A stretch of 9,309 nt of DNA from Candidatus Dadabacteria bacterium. GTDB lineage: Bacteria > Desulfobacterota_D > UBA1144 > Nemesobacterales > UBA2774. Below the pieces are notes generated by a model. It was not told the origin of the DNA and made no database searches. It worked only from the letters and a program-made list of their open reading frames with translations. A program made the position numbers and the translations under genes. Positions 1 through 6,613 of this stretch are shown here, piece by piece. Each line of letters opens with the position of its first letter. Positions within the stretch are counted from its first letter, which is position 1. The DNA is taken from NCBI GenBank assembly GCA_020054175.1, contig JAGVLR010000238.1, positions 1-9,309 of the forward strand, read 5' to 3'.

Positions 1-1
1 C

Positions 2-733
2 CTCAAGGAATATATAGACCCGGTAGTAGGCCTTCAGCCCTTTCAGTGCAGGAAAATAGCGTATTTCCTCGGGCTCGAAGGAAAGAGCGTGGGCAAGGCC
101 GTGAAATTCGTTTCCGCGCTCTACCAGCTCTTCACAGACAAGGACTGCTCCCTCGCGGAGATAAACCCGCTCATACTCACCAAATCGGGCGACCTCATAG
201 CGCTCGACGCGAAGATGAACTTCGACGACAACGCCCTTTTCAGGCACCCCGACATCGAAAAGTACCACGACCCGGACGAGGAAGACCCGACCGAGCTCGA
301 AGCCAAGAAATGGGGCATCAGCTATGTTAAGCTCGACGGCAACATCGGCTGCCTCGTTAACGGCGCGGGCCTCGCAATGGCGACGATGGACATCATAAAA
401 CACCACGGCGGGGAGCCCGCGAACTTCCTCGACGTCGGCGGCGGCGCCAGCACCGAGCAGGTTACGCAGGCCTTCAAAATGATCCTCAGCAATCCGAACG
501 TTAAAGCCATATTCGTAAACATATTCGGCGGCATCATGAAGTGCGACACGATAGCCGAGGGCATAATAGCCGCGGCCAAGGAAGTCGGGCTCCAGGTGCC
601 CCTGGTTGTAAGGCTCGAAGGGACCAACGTCGAGCTCGGAAGGAAGATGCTCTCGGAATCCGGCCTCAACATCATAACCGGCGGCGACATGAGAGAAGCC
701 GCTGCAAAAGTCGTCGAAGCAGCCGGCGCCTGA
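2..733 (+). CDS. sucC: Succinyl-CoA synthetase (ADP-forming) beta subunit, 5'-truncated by window edge
   Basis: The reading frame is open from base 2 and encodes the last 243 residues of a protein that is usually about 388 residues long, so roughly the first 145 (most of the ATP-grasp domain) lie upstream. SucC with SucD makes ATP or GTP from succinyl-CoA in the TCA cycle in the cytosol. Visible family signatures in order are IDPVVGLQPFQ, the metal-binding region EINPLILTKSGDLIALDAK, NALFRHPDI, LDGNIGCLVNGAGLAMATMD, GGEPANFLDVGGGA, VNIFGGIMKCD, VVRLEGTNVELG and SGLNII near the C-terminus. These follow E. coli SucC almost block by block from memory. Related ligases (malate-CoA ligase MtkA, citryl-CoA synthetase subunits) share the fold, but the match is closest to SucC. 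No sucD follows; a terminator comes 18 bases after the stop. Confidence 0.95.
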   Translation, partial: LKEYIDPVVGLQPFQCRKIAYFLGLEGKSVGKAVKFVSALYQLFTDKDCSLAEINPLILTKSGDLIALDAKMNFDDNALFRHPDIEKYHDPDEEDPTELEAKKWGISYVKLDGNIGCLVNGAGLAMATMDIIKHHGGEPANFLDVGGGASTEQVTQAFKMILSNPNVKAIFVNIFGGIMKCDTIAEGIIAAAKEVGLQVPLVVRLEGTNVELGRKMLSESGLNIITGGDMREAAAKVVEAAGA

Positions 734-750
734 CCGTAAACGAAGCCTTC

Positions 751-783
751 GGCCCGCATTTTATCCGAAAAAGCGGGCCTTTT
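751..783 (+). terminator. Rho-independent terminator after sucC
   Basis: GGCCCGC (751-757) pairs perfectly with GCGGGCC (773-779). The 15-base loop contains a T-rich and an A-rich run that could extend the stem with a bulge. Four T residues (780-783) follow, then G. It starts 18 bases after the sucC stop and separates that transcript from rpoH. The T-tract is short, so termination may be incomplete. Confidence 0.75.
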
Positions 784-884
784 GGGGCTTTATCCGCCCA
801 AATCGGAAGAAATACGTCAGCATTAGAACCTTAACTGCCTGAAAACAAAGAAAATATTCGTATCTATCATAATGCCTCCTCCCC

Positions 885-914
885 CTTGACAATTCCCGGA
901 TGATGATTAGTTTT
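885..914 (+). promoter_or_regulatory. Possible rpoH promoter (good -35 box, poor -10)
   Basis: A perfect TTGACA (886-891), preceded by a C-run so that it also reads CTTGAC, lies 45 bases upstream of the rpoH start. At the expected distance only AT-rich sequence around 907-914 is present, with no good TATAAT match. The CCCTTGAC context resembles the -35 element of heat-shock sigma promoters (CCCTTGAA in E. coli; CTTGAC is typical of alphaproteobacterial RpoH promoters), which would mean self-regulation, but the -10 half is missing. The rest of 784-936 shows nothing else convincing; CATAAT at 868-873 has no partner -35. Confidence 0.3.
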
Positions 915-936
915 GCAAAAGGAGGTATGCAAATAG

Positions 937-1812
937 ATGAATGCGATAGCAGTCAGAGAGCCGATGGGAGTGTTTCTCAAGGAAATAGAGAAATACCCGG
1001 TTCTGAGCAGGGACGAGGAGTACGCCCTTGCCGTGAGGTACTACGAAGACAAGGACCTCGAAGCTGCGAACCAGCTCGTGGTGTCAAACCTGAAATTCGT
1101 CGTTAAGATAGCGTCGGAATATGCTTCCTACGGCTTTCCTTTGACGGACCTCGTTCAGGAAGGCACTCTCGGGCTCATGAAAGCCGTGAAGAAATTTAAC
1201 CCGTACAAGGGCTACAGGCTCATATCCTACGCGGTGTGGTGGATACGTGCGGGGATACAGAACCACATCATGAAATTCTGGAGCCAGGTGAAGATAGGCA
1301 CGACCCAGGCCGAGCGGAAACTCTTCCACAAGATAGGAAGGGCCAGGAGAGAGCTTCGTCTTGAAGGCGGAACCCTCTCCGAAGAGGATGCAGGCAAGGT
1401 CGCGAAGCTCTTCGGCGTGAGGGAGAAAGAAGTCCTCGACATGGAGCTGAGAACGGCGGCTAGAGACTTTTCGCTCGACTCCGCGGTTACCGAAGACAAC
1501 TCGGTAACCTACATCGACACACTGCCCGTGGAAAGCCCGTCGCAGGAAGAGGTTCTCGAAAGCATCGAGACGAACAGCCTTGCTCGCAAAGGACTCGAAG
1601 AGGGATTGACCAGGCTTTCTCCCAAGGAGAAGCGGGTTATAGAAAGCAGGTATCTTTCGAGCCCGCAGGGCAAGCTCCGCGAGCTCGGCGACGAGCTGGG
1701 CATATCCAAGGAAAGGGTGCGCCAGATAGAGGTTCAGGCTCTAAGAAAACTGAAGGGCGAGGTCGAAAGCTCCATAGAGGCGGGGGAAGCGGGGCACGCT
1801 CACGCCGACTGA
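937..1812 (+). CDS. rpoH: RNA polymerase sigma factor RpoH (sigma-32 family heat-shock sigma)
   Basis: This 291-residue protein has the length of RpoH (284 in E. coli) and directs RNA polymerase to heat-shock promoters. Region 1.2 is near 10-40 and region 2.2 is DLVQEGTLGLMKAVKKF (71-87). Regions 2.3-2.4 are YRLISYAVWWIRAGIQNHI (93-111), which contact the -10 element. The RpoH box is visible as QAERKLFHKIG (124-134), matching QRKLFFNLR of E. coli; this stretch separates RpoH from RpoD and RpoS. Region 4 ends in a helix-turn-helix, LRELGDELGISKERVRQIE (247-265), for the -35 element. The start at 937 is chosen because AAAAGGAGGT (917-926) precedes it and the protein aligns from its first residues; an ATG at 927 is in the wrong frame. 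The C-terminus ends HAHAD. dnaK1 starts 35 bases downstream, so the two are probably co-transcribed. A generic group 3 sigma is less likely because of the RpoH box. Confidence 0.93.
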   Translation: MNAIAVREPMGVFLKEIEKYPVLSRDEEYALAVRYYEDKDLEAANQLVVSNLKFVVKIASEYASYGFPLTDLVQEGTLGLMKAVKKFNPYKGYRLISYAVWWIRAGIQNHIMKFWSQVKIGTTQAERKLFHKIGRARRELRLEGGTLSEEDAGKVAKLFGVREKEVLDMELRTAARDFSLDSAVTEDNSVTYIDTLPVESPSQEEVLESIETNSLARKGLEEGLTRLSPKEKRVIESRYLSSPQGKLRELGDELGISKERVRQIEVQALRKLKGEVESSIEAGEAGHAHAD

Positions 1813-1847
1813 AACGAACATAAAAAGCACAGGAGGTAGTTAAGATT

Positions 1848-3794
1848 ATGGCAACAGGCGGAAAAATTATTGGTATCGACCTCGGAACGACGAACTCTGT
1901 CGTGGCGATAGTCGAGGGCGGCGAGCCCAAGGTTATCATCAACGAGGAAGGCGGGCGTACAACCCCTTCGGTCGTCGCTTTCACAAAAGACGGCGAGATA
2001 CTCGTCGGCGGCCCGGCCAAGAGGCAGGCCGTCGTCAACCCTGAGAATACGATCTTCTCTGTGAAGAGGCTCATGGGAAGGCGCTACGACGAAGTGGAGG
2101 AAGAAGCGAAGAGACTCCCGTACAAGGTCGTAAAAGCGAAGAACGGCGACGCGTGGGTCGAGGTGATGGGCAAGCAGTATTCCCCGCCGCAGATCTCCTC
2201 GCACGTCTTGATGAAGCTCAAAAAGGCGGCCGAGGACTATCTCGGAACGGAGGTAAAGGAAGCCGTCATCACGGTGCCCGCATACTTTAACGACAGCCAG
2301 AGGCAGGCGACGAAGGACGCAGGCAAAATAGCCGGGCTCGAAGTGAAGCGAATCATAAACGAGCCGACGGCGGCCGCGCTTTCGTACGGATTCGACAAGA
2401 AGAACGAGGGCACGATAGCGGTGTACGACCTCGGCGGCGGTACGTTCGACATCTCGATATTAGAGGTCGGCGATAACGTCATAGAGGTTAAGTCGACTAA
2501 CGGCGACACCCACTTGGGCGGCGACGACCTCGACAGAATACTCATGGAATATATAATCGCCGAATTCAAGAAGGACTCCGGCATAGACCTCGGGAACGAC
2601 AAGATGGCGCTCCAGAGGCTCCGGCAGGAATCCGAAAAGGCGAAGGTCGAGCTTTCGAACACGCTTGAAACAGAAGTTAACCTGCCGTTCATAACGGCTG
2701 ACGCGACGGGGCCGAAGCATCTTGTGATGAAGATCACGCGCGCCAAGTTCGAGCAGCTCATAGAAGACAAGGTCAAGGGAACGCTCGAGCCCTGCAGGCA
2801 GGCGCTCAAGGACGCGGGCTTAAAGGCTTCCGACATAAGCGAGGTTATACTCGTAGGCGGCTCGATCAGGATACCGCTCGTTCAGAAAGTGGTTACCGAC
2901 TTCTTCGGAAGGGAGCCCCACAAGGGCATCAACCCTGACGAAGTCGTGGCCATGGGCGCGGCGATACAGGGCGCGGTTCTCGGCGGAGAGGTCAGGGATG
3001 TTCTTCTTCTCGACGTCACCCCGCTCTCGCTCGGCATCGAAACCCTGGGCGGAGTCATGACGAAAATAATCGAGAGGAACACCACGATCCCGACGAAGAA
3101 GAGCCAGGTGTTCACGACAGCCGAAGACAACCAGACGTCCGTCGAGATACACGTCCTTCAGGGCGAAAGGCAGATGGCCGGAGACAACAGGACGCTCGCG
3201 AGATTCATACTCGACGGCCTGCCGCCGGCATCGAGAGGCGTGCCGCAGATAGAAGTTACGTTCGACACGGACGCAGACGGCATTCTCCACGTTTCGGCCA
3301 AGGACCTCGCTTCGGGTAAGGAGCAGAAGGTCAGGGTCGAGGCTTCGAGCGGACTCGCCAAGGACGAAGTGGACAAAATGGTCCGCGACGCCGAGGAGAA
3401 AGCCGAGGACGACAAAAAGCGCCACGAGCTTGTAGAGAACCGTAACAAGCTCGACGAGCTTATCTACAGGACGGAGAAGAGCTTTAAGGAATTCGAGAGC
3501 AAGCTCACAGAGTCCGACAAGAAGGAGCTCGAAGAGGCGCTCGAAGAGGGCCGTAACGCAATTAAGGGCAACGACCCCGACGCCATAGCGGCGGCCACTG
3601 ACAAGATAACCAAGGCCTCCCACAAGCTTGCCGAGCTGATGTATAAGCAGCAGGCCGACAGCGGCGCCCAGCAGCAGCCGGGCGGCGACGGCGGCGCGGA
3701 GCCCGGCGCTTCCGAGCCTGAGCAGGCCGGCCAGGACGAGCGTCCGAAGGACGACGGCGACGACGTCATAGACGCCGAGTTCACCGAAAAATAA
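1848..3794 (+). CDS. dnaK: Molecular chaperone DnaK (Hsp70), first paralogue
   Basis: This is a complete 648-residue cytosolic Hsp70 (638 in E. coli), which binds unfolded peptides in an ATP-driven cycle with DnaJ and GrpE. The nucleotide-binding domain (1 to about 384) shows GIDLGTTNS (9-17), VPAYFNDSQRQATKDAG, IINEPTAAALSYG, DLGGGTFD and LGGDDLD. The interdomain linker VLLLD (385-389) leads into TPLSLGIE and the substrate-binding beta domain (to about 505), then a charged helical lid to about 600. A Gln/Gly/Glu/Asp-rich tail (601-648) ends in the typical DDVIDAEF motif. One oddity is Ile340 in GGSIRIP, where almost all Hsp70s carry Thr (GGSTRIP). The start is fixed by AGGAGGT (1831-1837), 10 bases upstream. 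It follows rpoH by 35 bases and is closed by a strong terminator. No dnaJ or grpE is attached to this unit. Confidence 0.97.
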   Translation: MATGGKIIGIDLGTTNSVVAIVEGGEPKVIINEEGGRTTPSVVAFTKDGEILVGGPAKRQAVVNPENTIFSVKRLMGRRYDEVEEEAKRLPYKVVKAKNGDAWVEVMGKQYSPPQISSHVLMKLKKAAEDYLGTEVKEAVITVPAYFNDSQRQATKDAGKIAGLEVKRIINEPTAAALSYGFDKKNEGTIAVYDLGGGTFDISILEVGDNVIEVKSTNGDTHLGGDDLDRILMEYIIAEFKKDSGIDLGNDKMALQRLRQESEKAKVELSNTLETEVNLPFITADATGPKHLVMKITRAKFEQLIEDKVKGTLEPCRQALKDAGLKASDISEVILVGGSIRIPLVQKVVTDFFGREPHKGINPDEVVAMGAAIQGAVLGGEVRDVLLLDVTPLSLGIETLGGVMTKIIERNTTIPTKKSQVFTTAEDNQTSVEIHVLQGERQMAGDNRTLARFILDGLPPASRGVPQIEVTFDTDADGILHVSAKDLASGKEQKVRVEASSGLAKDEVDKMVRDAEEKAEDDKKRHELVENRNKLDELIYRTEKSFKEFESKLTESDKKELEEALEEGRNAIKGNDPDAIAAATDKITKASHKLAELMYKQQADSGAQQQPGGDGGAEPGASEPEQAGQDERPKDDGDDVIDAEFTEK

Positions 3795-3834
3795 GAAAAC
3801 ACCCCCGGATTCCGGGTAAAAAATACTGTAATAT

Positions 3835-3869
3835 GCAAAAAAGGCGGCAAATAGAGCCGCCTTTTTTGC
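3835..3869 (+). terminator. Strong, probably bidirectional terminator after dnaK1
   Basis: GCAAAAAAGGCGGC (3835-3848) is a perfect inverted repeat of GCCGCCTTTTTTGC (3856-3869) with a 7-base loop. A GC core of six pairs is flanked by six A on the left and six T on the right, so it should terminate transcription from either strand. It lies 40 bases after the dnaK1 stop. A smaller hairpin, CCCGG (3804-3808) with CCGGG (3812-3816), sits between the stop and this terminator and has no T-tract. Confidence 0.93.
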
Positions 3870-3879
3870 TTTTACGGGA

Positions 3880-3941
3880 GCGGCTGCACTTGCTGAGCCG
3901 CCATTTAAATGTTAATTTACTATTAATAGACAGGGGTCTAT
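3880..3941 (+). promoter_or_regulatory. rpmE upstream region with two small inverted repeats
   Basis: GCGGCT (3880-3885) pairs with AGCCGC (3896-3901). AT-rich sequence follows, and then ATAGAC (3926-3931) pairs with GTCTAT (3936-3941) around the loop AGGG. A weak promoter can be read as TTTACT (3916-3921), 16 bases, TCTATT (3938-3943), with four matches in each box; the second palindrome would then overlap the -10. In E. coli, L31 represses its own synthesis through the mRNA leader, so an operator or leader structure is plausible, but I recognise no known leader motif here. Confidence 0.3.
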
Positions 3942-3981
3942 TTCAACAAATCAACGTATTTCACGTAACAGGAGGCAGTAA

Positions 3982-4185
3982 ATGAAGGCGGATATACATC
4001 CGGAGTATAAAGATGTCACAGTAAGCTGTTCGTGCGGGGCTGTATACAACACGAAATCTACGCGTTTTGAAAACTTCACTGTCGAGGTTTGCTCGAACTG
4101 TCACACGTTTTACACAGGCAAGGAAAGGGCTGCGGAAGCGAAGGGCAGGGTAGAGAGGTTCAGGAAGAAGTATAGCAAGAACTAG
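3982..4185 (+). CDS. rpmE: 50S ribosomal protein L31, zinc-binding (C+) type
   Basis: This 67-residue protein is the usual size of bL31 (about 70), which sits in the large subunit and helps form a bridge to the small subunit. It begins MKADIHPEYKDV, a family hallmark, and carries all four zinc ligands: Cys16 and Cys18 (CSC) and Cys37 and Cys40 (CSNC), followed by FYTGKE. The cysteine-free form made under zinc limitation (RpmE2/YkgM type) is therefore excluded. The C-terminus is basic and suited to rRNA binding. AGGAGG (3970-3975) lies 6 bases before the ATG. It stands alone between the dnaK1 terminator and the EF-G paralogue. No terminator follows in the 116-base gap, so read-through into the EF-G gene is possible. 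Confidence 0.96.
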   Translation: MKADIHPEYKDVTVSCSCGAVYNTKSTRFENFTVEVCSNCHTFYTGKERAAEAKGRVERFRKKYSKN

Positions 4186-4283
4186 GCCTTTCGCGGAGTA
4201 ATTTGAACACGTTCACCTATAAACGGGAATTATATCCATAGAGGAGACGGAAAAGTTGACAAGGATCGATGTCAATAACAGAC

Positions 4284-4292
4284 AAAGGAGGT
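4284..4292 (+). promoter_or_regulatory. Shine-Dalgarno that fixes the start of the EF-G paralogue
   Basis: AAAGGAGGT is an almost full anti-16S match placed 10 bases before the ATG at 4302. It lies downstream of the alternative in-frame ATG at 4269, which has no such site and would add 11 residues of no family resemblance. The start at 4302 is therefore preferred. Confidence 0.85.
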
Positions 4293-4301
4293 AACTCCCC
4301 C

Positions 4302-6392
4302 ATGAAGGAGTACAGTAGAGACTGTATAAGGAATATCGCGCTCGTCGCACCCCACGGCGCCGGTAAAACATCTCTGGCTGAAGCTATCCTCTACACCCAC
4401 GGCGCGACCGACAAGCTCGGAAGAGTCGACGACGGAACCTCGGTGCTCGATTTCGAACCGGAAGAGAAGCACCGGAAGATGTCTATAAATTCCCACATCA
4501 CTTTCTTAGAAACCAGGAGCCACTTGGTTAACCTCATAGATACACCCGGATTTTTGAATTTCTTATACGAGGCCGAAAACGCCGTCAGGGCGGCCGACGG
4601 TGTCGTGCTCGTCGTTGGCGCTGTCGGCGGCGACTCCGGGCTCCAGATCAGGAAATACTGGGAGATGGCGAGCGGCCTGCCCAGGATGATCTTCGTCAAC
4701 AAGCTCGATAAGGAGAACACCAGCTACGAGGCCACGGTGAAGGGCATTTCGAAGGAGCTCGGCGGGGCGAAGGTGATACCGCTCACGCTTCCCATAGGCG
4801 AGAATCACGGCTTTAAAGGCATCGTCGACCTCGTCGACATGAAGGCTTATGCCTACGACGGCGCGGGCGGCGCCCGGGAGATACCCGTGCCCGACGAAAT
4901 GATGGACGACTCCGCAGCCGCGAGGGAGGCTATAATCGAGGCGGTCGCGGAGCTCGACGACGAGCTCCTCGAAAAATACCTCGAGGGTGAGCCGGTAGAC
5001 GAAGACAGGATCACGAGCCTACTCCACGAAGGGATATTAGACGGCCGCATCTTCCCCGTGTTCTTCGGCTCTGCGACGGGGCTCGTCGGGCTGAACGTTC
5101 TTTCGAGCGCCATTACGAGATACATGCCTTCCCCGCTCGAAAGAAAGCCGCTAAAGGGCCTGCTTCCCGGAGGCGGCGAAACCGAGATCGCCCCGGCTGA
5201 GAAGGGGCCGTTCTCGGCTTACGTCTTCAAGACAATTTCCGACCCCTATGCGGGGAAGATAAGCGTCTTCAGGGTATATTCCGGCACACTTAACGGCGAC
5301 GGAAGCGCATACAATTCGACGAAAAGAAGCAAAGAGAAGCTGGGCCACTTCCATAGATTAATCGGCAAGAAGGAATTCCCGCTGAGCCCCGCTTCGTGCG
5401 GCGATATAGTGGCCGTGAACAAGCTGAAAGACGCCTCCACGGGCGACACGCTCACGGACGAGGCGCACCAGCTCCTGATACCTTCCGTGCCCCTGCCGGC
5501 GGCAGTGCTGTCTTACGCCATAGAAGCAAAAACTAGAAACGACGAAGACAAGCTCACGCCGTCCCTCGCCCGAATCCATGAAGAAGACCCGACGATCCAG
5601 TACCGCATAGACGAGGAGACGAAGGAGTTCCTGCTTTCTGGTACGGGTCAGTCGCACGTCGAGGCCGTCGTGAACAAACTCAGGGACACTTACGGCGTTA
5701 ACGTCGACCTCAAAACGCCGCGCGTTCCCTATAGGGAAACCATACGGGGCAGGGCGAAGGCCGAGGGCAAGTACATAAAGCAGACGGGCGGTAAGGGGCA
5801 ATACGGGGATGCATGGGTCGAAGTCGAGCCTCTCCCGCGCGGCGGGGGATTCGAGTTCGTGAACAATATAGTCGGGGGAGCGATACCCAAGAACTTTATA
5901 CCTTCCGTCGAAAAGGGCGTCGTCGATTCTATGAAAAAAGGAATACTCGCCGGCTACCCGGTAGTAGACGTCAGGCTCACGCTCTTCGACGGAAAGTACC
6001 ATACGGTGGATTCGTCCGACATGGCGTTTCAGATCGCGGGCTCCATGGGCTTCAGAAAAGCCATGGAAGACGCCGCACCCGTGCTCCTGGAGCCGGTAAT
6101 GAAGATGGAGATAACCATCCCGGACGAAAGCATGGGCGACGTAATAGGGGACATCAACTCCCGGAGGGGGAAAGTCGCCGGGTTCGATTCCATGGCCGGC
6201 ACGAATATCATAAGGGCCCTCATACCGATGGCGGAGATACTGACATACGCGTCGGACCTCCGGGCGATAACGAGCGGGCGCGGGACGTTCTCGATGGACT
6301 TTTCACATTACGAGGAGCTACCCGATCACCTGGCCGGGAAGATTATAGAGCACGCGCACGCCGGCGCGGCGGAGGCTCATGCAGGGCATTAG
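4302..6392 (+). CDS. Elongation factor G-like GTPase (EF-G paralogue, FusA2 type)
   Basis: This 696-residue protein has the full EF-G domain order. The GTPase domain (1 to about 278) has G1 APHGAGKTS (16-24), a G2-like RKMSI (58-62), G3 DTPGF (80-84), G4 NKLD (133-136) and G5 GSA (256-258). Domain II runs from about 303 to 392 and III from 395 to 472. Domain IV starts at VPYRETI (475) with KQTGGKGQYGD (493-503) and HTVDSSDMAFQIAGSMGF (567-584). Domain V (about 598-675) includes SRRGKVAG. The Phe in DTPGF replaces the catalytic His of canonical DTPGH factors, and the first P-loop Gly is Ala. This, and the opening IRNIALVAPHGAGKTSL, places it among EF-G2-like paralogues rather than the housekeeping translocase. 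Whether it acts in translocation, recycling or elsewhere is unknown. A His/Ala-rich tail (684-696) ends the protein. rpmE is 116 bases upstream. Confidence 0.9.
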   Translation: MKEYSRDCIRNIALVAPHGAGKTSLAEAILYTHGATDKLGRVDDGTSVLDFEPEEKHRKMSINSHITFLETRSHLVNLIDTPGFLNFLYEAENAVRAADGVVLVVGAVGGDSGLQIRKYWEMASGLPRMIFVNKLDKENTSYEATVKGISKELGGAKVIPLTLPIGENHGFKGIVDLVDMKAYAYDGAGGAREIPVPDEMMDDSAAAREAIIEAVAELDDELLEKYLEGEPVDEDRITSLLHEGILDGRIFPVFFGSATGLVGLNVLSSAITRYMPSPLERKPLKGLLPGGGETEIAPAEKGPFSAYVFKTISDPYAGKISVFRVYSGTLNGDGSAYNSTKRSKEKLGHFHRLIGKKEFPLSPASCGDIVAVNKLKDASTGDTLTDEAHQLLIPSVPLPAAVLSYAIEAKTRNDEDKLTPSLARIHEEDPTIQYRIDEETKEFLLSGTGQSHVEAVVNKLRDTYGVNVDLKTPRVPYRETIRGRAKAEGKYIKQTGGKGQYGDAWVEVEPLPRGGGFEFVNNIVGGAIPKNFIPSVEKGVVDSMKKGILAGYPVVDVRLTLFDGKYHTVDSSDMAFQIAGSMGFRKAMEDAAPVLLEPVMKMEITIPDESMGDVIGDINSRRGKVAGFDSMAGTNIIRALIPMAEILTYASDLRAITSGRGTFSMDFSHYEELPDHLAGKIIEHAHAGAAEAHAGH

Positions 6393-6412
6393 ACGGGCTG
6401 TGAGGCAAGCTC

Positions 6413-6480
6413 CGGCCATTCGCATATGGCCGCAGGCTGGAAGTTAAGCGGCTTCTTCGAGGCCATATGCAAAACCGCTT
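6413..6480 (+). promoter_or_regulatory. Intergenic region with overlapping alternative hairpins
   Basis: Within 90 bases after the EF-G paralogue stop there are four inverted repeats that share arms. Hairpin I is CGGCCAT (6413-6419) with ATGGCCG (6426-6432). Hairpin II is GCATATGGCC (6422-6431) with GGCCATATGC (6461-6470), a perfect 10-bp stem. Hairpin III is AAGCGG (6446-6451) with CCGCTT (6475-6480), followed by TATTT. A local stem, GGCTTC (6450-6455) with GAGGCC (6459-6464), includes one G-T wobble. I and II exclude each other, and II with III has pseudoknot topology. It could end the upstream transcript or work as an attenuator; there is no long T-tract. Confidence 0.45.
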
Positions 6481-6570
6481 TATTTGATCACATTCCGTGG
6501 TATAACTCTTGTCATATCCGAAAACCGGCCGGGAGGATTTGGGAACCATTTCGATAATTTTGCTCTCCCC

Positions 6571-6600
6571 TTCACCCGGAACGCCGAATAGCTGTAAAAT
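6571..6600 (+). promoter_or_regulatory. Candidate promoter close to the ppx start
   Basis: TTCACC (6571-6576) and TAAAAT (6595-6600, five of six matches to TATAAT) are separated by 18 bases. A start site about 7 bases after the -10 would fall near 6607, only some 7 bases before the ATG at 6614. A second -10-like box, TATAAC (6501-6506), has no good -35. Confidence 0.35.
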
Positions 6601-6613
6601 TGAACATACGCCA

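Noticed and set aside
900..1106. Overlapping 68-codon frame across the rpoH start
   Set aside because: It is out of frame with rpoH, and its internal ATG at 927 sits right against the Shine-Dalgarno; no family resemblance.
2820..3623. Long antisense open frame opposite dnaK1 (267 codons), with similar ones at 2237-2836 and 3464-3850
   Set aside because: Frames opposite a GC-rich, strongly conserved gene are common by codon bias; the products have biased composition and match no family I know.
4256..4284. TTGACA at 4256-4261 as a promoter for the EF-G paralogue
   Set aside because: At 16-18 bases downstream there is no -10 resemblance, and the start site would fall inside or after the Shine-Dalgarno.
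4269..4301. Upstream ATG extending the EF-G paralogue by 11 residues
   Set aside because: No ribosome binding site in place, while an excellent one directs the ATG at 4302.
5813..6403. Alternative + strand frame of 196 codons inside the EF-G paralogue
   Set aside because: Arg/Gly-rich shift-frame translation of conserved domain IV-V coding sequence; no frameshift signal is seen and the main frame is intact.
6509..6613. Upstream TTG start extending the Ppx/GppA protein by 35 residues
   Set aside because: No Shine-Dalgarno before it, the extension looks non-coding (Pro/Ser-rich), and the family begins at the residues encoded from 6614.
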